A stretch of DNA of 17,674 nucleotides from CAZPKH01 sp964407165 (GTDB lineage: Bacteria > Bacteroidota > Bacteroidia > Bacteroidales > Muribaculaceae), in the NCBI GenBank assembly GCA_964407165.1, contig CAYOUJ010000049.1, forward strand, positions 1 through 17,674, given 5' to 3'. Shown here piece after piece: positions 12,301 to 17,674 of the stretch (the first letter of the stretch is position 1; the number at the start of each line of letters is the position of its first letter). The notes beneath the pieces are model-generated. The model searched no databases, was not told the origin of the DNA, and saw nothing but the letters and a program-made list of their open reading frames with translations. Position numbers and translations under genes: made by a program.

Positions 12301-14372
12301 GCGTAGCCGACGATGCCGCCGACAAACTGGCCGCCGGTGCGGACGTAGGCGTCAGTGAGGGTGACGTTGCGGATGGCGGCTCCGGCGGTGATGGTGCCGA
12401 AGAGTCCTGTGCAGCAGTAGTTGGAGCCATAGGGGGCGGGTACGCCGGCGGCCTCGTCCTTCCAGACCACGTTGTCGATGGTCAGGTTCTTGATGGCGAA
12501 GTTGCCGCCGTCATAGATGCCGGCGAACGAGCGCTTGTTATAGGCGGCTGTGCCGGTCTCGCCGGCGCCGATGCCGATGAACTCAACGCCTGCCATGTCT
12601 ATGTCGTTGGCCTGCTTGAAGAAGATGCTGTCAAACTTGTTGCCCATGTCGTTGACGAGATAGGCGAGGTTCTGCAGGTGCTGGGGGGTCTTGATGAGGT
12701 AGGGGTCTGCCTCGGTGCCCTCGCCGCCGCCGAACATGTCAGAGAGCGCGGGGGTGTATACGAGGTCGAAGGTGCGCTTGACGCCGGTCACGGCCAGGGT
12801 GAGCGTGTCGGTGGTGATGTCAGCGGTGGAGGGGGGCACGAGCTTGCCGTCGCTGACGGTGAAACCGGTGCCGCCGGAGAGGGTGGCGGTTATGCCGGAG
12901 ATGGCAGTTGAGATGGTGCCCTCCTTGTTGACGTTGTCGAAGGTGGTGCCGTCGGGGAGGGTGACATACATCGAGGCTGCATTGACGACAGCGTCGCGGG
13001 CGCCGGTGAGGGTGCACAGCGTGGCAGGCACGGGATAGCGGCCGGCGGCTGCGCTCCAGCCGGTGAGACTGTCGGGGAGGGCGCCGGAGGTCATCACGGC
13101 GGTGCCCAGGCCGTAGGTGTCGGTGACGTTGGCCTCGGTGTAGCTGTTGGAGATCACCAGGGTGCACATCTGGTTGTCATAGTAGCAGCCCTTCATGCGC
13201 AAGGTGGTGGTGGCGGTGGTGGCGGTGGCGCCCACGAGGACACCCGTCTGGGCAGCCACGGAGCCGCTTACCTGTCCGGCCTGCAGACAGTTCCACACAT
13301 GGCCGTAGTCCACGGTCGAGCTGTTGTAGTGGAGGCTGTAGCCGGCGATGCCGCCTACGTATGAGTCGCCGTAGACGTTGCCGAAGTTGGCGCAGTCGAG
13401 GATGCTGGTGCTGCCGCCGTTGCCGACGATGCCGCCGGCGTATGTGCGGCCGAGGTTGGAAATGTTACCGGTGTTGACGCAGTTGGCTATCTGCACGTCG
13501 TAGGTGGCGGTGGGAGCCTGCGACTGGCTGCCGGCGATGCCGCCGATGGTGCCGATGGTGCCGGTGGCGTTGGAGGGAAGGCCGGCGTTGTTGATGACGT
13601 CGCCGGTGTTGACGCAGTTGGTTATGGAGCCTTTAAACACGCCTACGATGCCGCCGGCATATCCGCCGTTGGCCTTGACGGTGGCTGCGTTGTAGCAGTT
13701 GTTGATGGAGGCGCGGTTGGTGGCGCCGGTGGCGGAGTTGCCGAGGATGCCGGCTGCATATTGGTTGTAGCAGCATACCTCGCCCGAGGTGTAGATGTTC
13801 TCAAACACTGCCAGGGCGCTGTTGACATAGCCCACGGCGACGGCCACATAGTTGTAGCCCTTGACGGAGGCGTTGACAAAGTTGATGTTCTTCAGGTAGC
13901 AGTTCTTGGCCGTTGAGTAGCCCATGGCGCCGATGAATCCGAGGTAGCTGCCGGTGGTGTTTGCAGCAGTGGGTATCTTGGCTTTGCCGTTGTCGTCATA
14001 CTCTATGGCGTCGATGGTCATGTTGCTGATAGTGTAGCCTTTGCCATCGAAGAATCCGCCGAAATAATAGCCTGTTCCGGGGGTTCGGGAGGTGTCGCCG
14101 TAAGGCTGGGTGCCTATGCCGCGGAAGTTGGTTATGCCGGTCATGTCGATGTCGGCGCCCAGCTCGAAGTAGAGGCCTGTACAGTGATATTCGGAGTTGA
14201 CAGAGGTGGAGTATGCCGTGTTTACTTTGTCGGCAAGCTCCACAATGTCAGCAGCCGTTTTGAGCACGTAGGGGTTAGCGGCAGTGCCGTCACCTGTGAA
14301 CGTGAACTCTACGGCAGCCTGGGATGCAAGAGCGGTGAGCATCCCGGCAGTCAGGAGTAATAATTTCCTCAT
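9315..14372 (-). CDS. giant secreted GLUG-repeat protein, paralogue 2
   Basis: 1685 aa from the ATG at 14372, which starts a signal peptide (MRKLLLLTAGMLTALASQA, then AVEFTF) and fits the promoter at 14447-14478; an in-frame ATG 87 bases upstream lies in the promoter and is rejected. The order of parts is the same as in paralogue 1: modules opening near residues 25, 546 (GGGEGTEADPYLI) and 1004 (GDGTAESPYLI), each with GLUG repeats (YAGGIVGVF, YVGGIAGYS, YTGGILGIV), beta-sandwich-like linkers such as PDVPKAVATYFTIADGQSI, and a Por/type IX-like tail QYYNLLGMPV...GSIVIRAARHADGTVTSKKVIIR-like that ends KKVIIR. The module spacing is nearly identical, so the pair arose by gene duplication. It lacks the palindrome in the tail and uses a slightly less GC-rich codon set. 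Probable role: exported or surface beta-helix protein; ligand unknown. Strong terminator at 9222-9261. Confidence 0.85.
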   Translation of the reverse strand: MRKLLLLTAGMLTALASQAAVEFTFTGDGTAANPYVLKTAADIVELADKVNTAYSTSVNSEYHCTGLYFELGADIDMTGITNFRGIGTQPYGDTSRTPGTGYYFGGFFDGKGYTISNMTIDAIEYDDNGKAKIPTAANTTGSYLGFIGAMGYSTAKNCYLKNINFVNASVKGYNYVAVAVGYVNSALAVFENIYTSGEVCCYNQYAAGILGNSATGATNRASINNCYNAATVKANGGYAGGIVGVFKGSITNCVNTGDVINNAGLPSNATGTIGTIGGIAGSQSQAPTATYDVQIANCVNTGNISNLGRTYAGGIVGNGGSTSILDCANFGNVYGDSYVGGIAGYSLHYNSSTVDYGHVWNCLQAGQVSGSVAAQTGVLVGATATTATTTLRMKGCYYDNQMCTLVISNSYTEANVTDTYGLGTAVMTSGALPDSLTGWSAAAGRYPVPATLCTLTGARDAVVNAASMYVTLPDGTTFDNVNKEGTISTAISGITATLSGGTGFTVSDGKLVPPSTADITTDTLTLAVTGVKRTFDLVYTPALSDMFGGGEGTEADPYLIKTPQHLQNLAYLVNDMGNKFDSIFFKQANDIDMAGVEFIGIGAGETGTAAYNKRSFAGIYDGGNFAIKNLTIDNVVWKDEAAGVPAPYGSNYCCTGLFGTITAGAAIRNVTLTDAYVRTGGQFVGGIVGYAIGAGYTYVDNCHVSGTVCTADTTTSNYAGGIVGYIAASDTCYISNCSMQGTIHAYAYMGGITSYGRGRISNCVNSATIYASAKAMATATAMSYVGGISGYAYGGSITNCLNVGSLNGQRYIGGILGGGSSASAVNALTIDGNVTIGRVDGQAGYFGAFMGNPVTSNYVTYANNYYDGQLAGITATSGGPLEGVNATPTDSLTAGTALTGLDAEYWTYTAGLYPQLKSVTTPDVPKAVATYFTIADGQSIDNFTGSAVISTAASITATLSNGNGYTIEDGKITAKHVSAITTDTLTLVNDGWAVSFYMTNIPSLFDGDGTAESPYLIKDIADWNSIVSLAEGSGTTFEGNYFLVTADLDWTDEEFQTLPAEPYKFMGDFNGGGHTFSNFSIVSETQKAAMFPLTTSSAKIHNIKFSNVQASGTNYIGILCALNYAVIDSISFDDKCAVTGTGTSGNVGTVAGISYGAETISNVTSYATVTGYKYVGGIIGQENTGGVTFRNCYNYGPVSATQPHINTNTSGAPSYNPGDCYAGGILGWGKYVHFINCENNARVAGETAKTVGGIVGEIYASGSVTDCANRGIVYSEGGYTAGIVGLSELTSHGYLNIKGCYNDCDTISAGNALYTAGILAHAKCTASSDASVTIDSCYNAARIIGRNNYGYTGGILGIVSSIDCTISDCYNYGDVEAIDCTTAYIGGIAGDCAYSSSFCEQPAQIIRCANFGNIDASSSTSAGYAAGIFGFSTAVIESCYNVGEVKGLQYVSGIANFATASAVGPVCAVKNCYNIGKVTSADTEKDLYTSNICGVYNAEATFSGNYFLSTLPVGADDAKGSAVTADSLMNAPMGDNYVYNAIAFPMVKTLADLDIAKVNAAYFLLSEGNTVDYVNDVITFCESIEGIEWTGTNFVLEYNKAYSSVESGVGTLTVTAGDYSKTYTFTITGITGIESVKTGAAADEVEVQYYNLLGMPVNNPSVGSIVIRAARHADGTVTSKKVIIR

Positions 14373-14446
14373 TGTGAATATATTATGGTGAATAATGAAA
14401 GTCTGTATATAGTAATTGTGGTTAAGAAAAGTACCTAAAAACGAGC

Positions 14447-14478
14447 GCAATTTAGACATTTTTTAGTTATCGGCCAAA
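14447..14478 (-). promoter_or_regulatory. promoter of GLUG paralogue 2
   Basis: On the minus strand, TTTG (14478-14475), a 20-base spacer and TAAATTGC (14454-14447) fit the Bacteroidetes consensus with one change in the -7 box. Transcription would start near 14440, leaving a leader of about 68 AT-rich bases before the ATG at 14372. Confidence 0.55.
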
Positions 14479-14508
14479 AAAAATTGCAAAAAATCACAAA
14501 AATAGGCA

Positions 14509-14652
14509 GCGACGCGCCCTCGCGTCGCGCCTTTGGAAGCGACGCGCCCTCGCGTCGCTGCGCCAGGCGGGCACGCCAGGCGGGCATGCCAGGCGTTGTG
14601 GGGAGGGTAGACACGCCTGGTGGCGCGACGCGAGGGCGCGTCGCTTCCAAAA
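14509..14652. repeat. stem-type-B hairpin units in both orientations with 13-bp repeats
   Basis: GCGACGCG-CCCT-CGCGTCGC occurs at 14509-14528 and 14537-14556 (loop CCCT, so reversed), and GCGACGCG-AGGG-CGCGTCGC at 14625-14644 followed by TTCCAAA. Between them, 13-base units GCCAGGCGGGCA(C/T) run from 14562 to 14595. 14609-14624 repeats the TAGACAC...GTGGC sequence that flanks the array at 3764-3879. The block sits between two divergent promoters. Confidence 0.75.
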
Positions 14653-14664
14653 TAAAAAATATTG

Positions 14665-14695
14665 TTGGCCGTTTCGGCGAAAAGTGGTAACTTTG
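14665..14695 (+). promoter_or_regulatory. promoter of lysS
   Basis: TAACTTTG (14688-14695) is a perfect -7 element. TTGG (14665-14668) stands 19 bases upstream as a near-consensus -33 box. The start would be near 14702, leaving a leader of about 20 bases before the ATG at 14723. Confidence 0.6.
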
Positions 14696-14722
14696 CCCCT
14701 GAAAAAACCGAAACAATCATAG

Positions 14723-16456
14723 ATGAATATCTTAGAACTTAGCGAACAAGAGATAGTGCGCCGCGGCAGCCTCGACGAGATGCGCCGAATAGGCATCGAC
14801 CCATACCCCGCAGCCGAATACAAGGTGACGGTTTACTCCGACGAGATAGTCCGAAACTTCAGCGACGACGCCCCGCGCCGCGACGTGAGCGTGGCCGGCC
14901 GCATCATGGGGCGCCGCATCATGGGCAAGGCCTCGTTTATGGAGCTGCAAGACAGCCACGGGCGCATACAGGTCTACGTCAACCGCGACGAGCTGTGCCC
15001 GGGCGACGACAAAGAGCTGTATAACACCGTGTTCAAGAAGCTGCTCGATATCGGCGACTTCGTGGGCGTGACCGGATACGTCTTCCGCACCCAGACAGGG
15101 GAGATCTCCATCCACGCCACCTCGCTGACGGTGCTGAGCAAGTCGCTGCGCCCGCTGCCCATCGTCAAGGTGAAGGACGGCGTGACCTACGACGCCTTCG
15201 ACGACCCGGAGCTGCGCTACCGCCGCCGCTACGTCGACCTGGTGGTCAACGACGGCGTGCGCGACATCTTCGTCAAGCGCACCAAAGTGTTCAACTCCAT
15301 GCGCGAGTTCTTCAACTCCCACGGCTACATGGAGGTGGAGACCCCCATCCTGCAGTCGATACCCGGCGGCGCCGCCGCGCGTCCGTTCATAACGCACCAC
15401 AACGCGCTCAACATACCCCTCTACCTGCGCATCGCCGACGAGCTGTATCTCAAGCGCCTGATAGTTGGCGGCTTCGAGGGCGTCTACGAGTTCTCGAAAA
15501 ACTTCCGCAACGAGGGCATGGACCGCACGCACAACCCGGAGTTCACCTGCATGGAGATCTATGTCAGCTACAAGGACTACAACTGGATGATGCAGTTCAC
15601 CGAGCGGCTCCTTGAGAAGATTTGCATGGACGTCAACGGCACCACGGAGGTGAAGGTGGGCGACAACGTCATCTCGTTCAAGGCCCCCTTCCGGCGCGTG
15701 ACCATGATCGACGCCATCAAGGAGCACACCGGCGTCGACATCACCGGCATGGACGAGGCCCGACTGCGCGACGTCTGCAAGCAGCTTGGCATCGAGGCCG
15801 ACGAGACGATGGGCAAGGGAAAGCTCATCGACGAGATCTTCGGCGAGAAGTGCGAGGGGACGTACATACAGCCCACGTTCATAATCGACTATCCCATAGA
15901 GATGTCGCCGCTGACCAAGCGCCACCGCGACAACCCGGAGCTTACCGAGCGCTTCGAGCTGATGGTGAACGGCAAGGAGCTTGCCAACGCCTACTCCGAG
16001 CTTAACGACCCGATAGACCAGTATGGCCGCTTCGTCGAGCAGATGCGCCTGAGCGAGAAGGGCGACGACGAGGCGATGATCATCGACGCCGACTTTATCC
16101 GCGCCCTGGAGTACGGCATGCCGCCGACGTCGGGCATGGGCATCGGCATGGACCGCCTGGTGATGCTGATGACGGGCCAGACCACCATCCAGGAGGTGCT
16201 GCTGTTCCCGCAGATGCGCCCCGAGAAGGTGCAGCCGCGCGACAAGGAGGAGGCGTTCACCGCCGTGGGCGTCCCCGCCGAGTGGGTGGCGCCGATACAG
16301 AAGGCGGGCTACTACACCGTCGAGGCCTTCGCGGCCATCGACCGCCCCGGCAAGCTGCAGCAGGCCCTGCTCGACATCAACAAGAAATACAAGCTGGGGC
16401 TGAAGGTGCCCACGCCGCAGGAGATAGAGGCCTGGGTCGCCGCCGCCGCCCGCTAA
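14723..16456 (+). CDS. lysS: lysine--tRNA ligase (class II)
   Basis: 577 aa. LysRS charges tRNA-Lys with lysine in the cytoplasm. An OB-fold tRNA-anticodon domain spans about residues 55-150 (VSVAGRIMGRRIMGKASFMEL, then GRIQVYV). The class II catalytic core follows: motif 1 around FFNSHGYMEVETPIL (about 195-210), motif 2 with FRNEGMDRTHNPEFTCMEIY (about 262-281), and motif 3 with GMGIGMDRLVMLM (about 472-484). The family is usually near 500 aa; the extra 75 residues at the C-terminus (from about KVQPRDKEEAF, with VGVPAEWVAPIQKAGYYTVE) match the longer form that I recall for Bacteroidetes. The start fits the promoter at 14665-14695. The next gene is gpsA, an arrangement I recall from Bacteroides. 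The codon use is strongly GC-rich, as expected for a native housekeeping gene here. Confidence 0.97.
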   Translation: MNILELSEQEIVRRGSLDEMRRIGIDPYPAAEYKVTVYSDEIVRNFSDDAPRRDVSVAGRIMGRRIMGKASFMELQDSHGRIQVYVNRDELCPGDDKELYNTVFKKLLDIGDFVGVTGYVFRTQTGEISIHATSLTVLSKSLRPLPIVKVKDGVTYDAFDDPELRYRRRYVDLVVNDGVRDIFVKRTKVFNSMREFFNSHGYMEVETPILQSIPGGAAARPFITHHNALNIPLYLRIADELYLKRLIVGGFEGVYEFSKNFRNEGMDRTHNPEFTCMEIYVSYKDYNWMMQFTERLLEKICMDVNGTTEVKVGDNVISFKAPFRRVTMIDAIKEHTGVDITGMDEARLRDVCKQLGIEADETMGKGKLIDEIFGEKCEGTYIQPTFIIDYPIEMSPLTKRHRDNPELTERFELMVNGKELANAYSELNDPIDQYGRFVEQMRLSEKGDDEAMIIDADFIRALEYGMPPTSGMGIGMDRLVMLMTGQTTIQEVLLFPQMRPEKVQPRDKEEAFTAVGVPAEWVAPIQKAGYYTVEAFAAIDRPGKLQQALLDINKKYKLGLKVPTPQEIEAWVAAAAR

Positions 16457-16467
16457 GAAGTCATAAA

Positions 16468-16550
16468 AACAACGGATTTCACGGATTTCACGGATTAAAA
16501 TTTAATTTTTGAAATCTAAAAAATCTGTGAAATCCGTGAAATCCGTTGTT
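16468..16550. terminator. 29-bp inverted repeat between lysS and gpsA
   Basis: AACAACGGATTTCACGGATT continues to 16496 and is complementary to 16522-16550 over 29 bases with one G/U-compatible change. The loop is 25 AT-rich bases. Each arm has the 9-bp motif GGATTTCAC repeated. It begins 12 bases after the lysS stop and ends 20 bases before the gpsA ATG, with a short T-rich end (TTGTTTG). It may end lysS transcription in part or act as an RNA processing site between two cotranscribed genes. Confidence 0.65.
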
Positions 16551-16570
16551 TGTCGCTTAACCCTTTTACC

Positions 16571-17569
16571 ATGGACATCTTCGGAAAAATAGCCGTCATG
16601 GGCGGCGGCAGTTGGGCCACCGCGCTGGCAAAGCTGCTGCTGCAAAACTGTGAGGACATACTCTGGTATATGCGGCGCGACGACCGCATCGAGGAGTTCA
16701 AGCGCCTGCGCCACAACCCGGCGTATCTCTCCGACGTGCACTTCCCCATCAACCGCATACGCTTCTCCTCCGACATCAACTATATCTGCGCCGAGGCCGA
16801 CACGCTCTTGCTGGCCACCCCGTCGCCCTACTTCAAGAGCCACGTCGAGAAGATCACCGTCGACATCTCCGGCAAAAACATCGTCTCGGCCGTCAAGGGC
16901 ATCGTGCCCGACGACAACGAGCTGGTCACCGACTATATGTGCCGCCACTTCGGGTGCAACGGAGACTCGGTATTGGTTATCGGCGGCCCGTGCCACGCTG
17001 AGGAGGTGGCGCTCGACCGCCAGAGCTTCCTCACCATCGGCTGCCATAACAAGATATATGCGGAAGACTTCGCCGGCCTGCTCGCCGGCAAGGCCATGCG
17101 CACCATCATCTCCCCCGACGTCGACGGCATAGAGTATGCCGCCGTGCTCAAGAACGTCTACGCCATCGCCGCCGGCATAGTCCACGGCCTCAAGTATGGC
17201 GACAACTTCCTGGCGATGCTCGTGAGCAACGCCATCCGCGAGATGGAGCGCTTCGTCAGCGCCGCCGCGCCCATGCCGTCGCGCAACATCTACGACTCCG
17301 TATACCTCGGCGACCTGCTGGTCACCTCCTACTCGCGCTTCAGCCGCAACCACAACTTCGGCTCGATGATAGGCCGGGGCCTGTCGGTGAAGTCGGCGCG
17401 CATGGAGATGGAGCAGACTGCCGAGGGCTACTACGGCACCAAGTGCATCCACGAGATCAACGAGCAGATGGGCGTGTCGATGCCCATCCTCGACGGCGTG
17501 TATGCCATCCTCTACCAGCGGGCCTCACCGGCGCGGGTCATCCGCGCCATGGGCGACTGCTTTGTGTAA
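16571..17569 (+). CDS. gpsA: glycerol-3-phosphate dehydrogenase [NAD(P)+]
   Basis: 332 aa from the ATG at 16571. It reduces dihydroxyacetone phosphate to sn-glycerol 3-phosphate, the backbone for phospholipids, in the cytoplasm. The N-terminal Rossmann nucleotide-binding loop is GGGSWATALAKLL (about residues 11-23). SAVKGI (about 106) and GGPCHAEEVALDR (about 138) are family signatures, the latter usually GPS rather than GPC. The catalytic lysine region is AAVLKNVYAIAAGIVHGLKYGDN (about 190-212, in two parts here: AAVLKNVYAIAAG and GLKYGDN), and the C-terminal helical domain holds DLLVTSYSRFSRNHNFG. The length is normal. An upstream in-frame start at 16550 lies in the arm of the inverted repeat and lacks family support. 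No own promoter is seen, so it is probably cotranscribed with lysS through the hairpin. Confidence 0.96.
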   Translation: MDIFGKIAVMGGGSWATALAKLLLQNCEDILWYMRRDDRIEEFKRLRHNPAYLSDVHFPINRIRFSSDINYICAEADTLLLATPSPYFKSHVEKITVDISGKNIVSAVKGIVPDDNELVTDYMCRHFGCNGDSVLVIGGPCHAEEVALDRQSFLTIGCHNKIYAEDFAGLLAGKAMRTIISPDVDGIEYAAVLKNVYAIAAGIVHGLKYGDNFLAMLVSNAIREMERFVSAAAPMPSRNIYDSVYLGDLLVTSYSRFSRNHNFGSMIGRGLSVKSARMEMEQTAEGYYGTKCIHEINEQMGVSMPILDGVYAILYQRASPARVIRAMGDCFV

Positions 17570-17674
17570 GTGCCCACGCAGAAACATCAGAAATAACAGA
17601 AACTATTAAATCAATTCAGGTTTCGCATGTTAGCAAATGCTTGTGGCGCAGCCACAACTCCTTCTGTTAACCCC
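17570..17674 (+). other. downstream flank of gpsA with a small hairpin
   Basis: TTGTGGC (17641-17647) pairs with GCCACAA (17651-17657) around GCA. No T-run follows, only CTCCTTCTG, so it is at best a weak terminator. No gene start or promoter is supported before the window ends. Confidence 0.4.

Noticed and set aside
14373..14459. Upstream ATG for the second GLUG gene
   Set aside because: It overlaps the promoter and its added residues do not look like a leader; the signal peptide starts at 14372.
14732..15925. 397-codon antisense frame in lysS
   Set aside because: It is a shadow of a GC-rich conserved gene; the H/V/A/D-rich product matches no family.
16550..16570. Earlier start for gpsA
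   Set aside because: It begins in the inverted-repeat arm, and the family N-terminus fits the ATG at 16571.

Overview
The window looks like a high-GC member of the Bacteroidales, most like the Muribaculaceae (S24-7) or a close relative. The evidence is the Bacteroidetes promoter pattern (TAnnTTTG at -7 with an upstream TTTG) in front of several genes, the lack of Shine-Dalgarno sequences, a lysS-gpsA pair, a Bacteroidales-type KilA-N protein, and giant secreted GLUG-repeat proteins with a Por/type IX-like C-terminal tail. A run of 100 Ns (9031-9130) shows that it comes from a scaffolded draft assembly.

Layout. (1) 1-86 is the last 27 codons of gdhA (glutamate dehydrogenase), followed by a strong hairpin terminator. 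(2) About 200-2230 is an AT-richer segment holding a KilA-N DNA-binding protein, a strong promoter, an approximately 280-nt stretch dense in complementary stems that is probably a structured RNA or long leader, and a PAP2-family phosphatase gene whose signal-peptide end and catalytic domain are in different frames (one missing C explains it). (3) 2214-2640 is a non-coding strip with a degenerate terminator copy and a relic of the 3' end of a GLUG-type gene. (4) 2641-3480 encodes a secreted formylglycine-generating-enzyme-like (SUMF1) protein whose C-terminal residues resemble a diversity-generating-retroelement target. (5) 3481-3997 is packed with palindromes, including four head-to-tail 29-bp hairpin units. 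(6) 3998-8932 and 9315-14372, both on the minus strand, are two tandem paralogous giant GLUG proteins (1644 and 1685 aa), separated by a 40-bp hairpin array with the assembly gap. (7) 14373-14722 is a divergent intergenic region with back-to-back promoters around more hairpin units. (8) lysS and gpsA follow on the plus strand, separated by a 29-bp-arm inverted repeat.

How it fits together. gdhA, lysS and gpsA are conserved housekeeping genes. Between them lies an accessory block of secreted or surface proteins and palindromic elements. The repeats form one recognisable family: a hairpin capped by GCG-AGGG-CGC whose lower stem exists in two versions that keep their pairing despite different bases. 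Copies occur between genes and once inside the 3' end of a coding sequence. Together with the unexplained structured-RNA candidate at 1172-1448, this family is the most novel-looking content.
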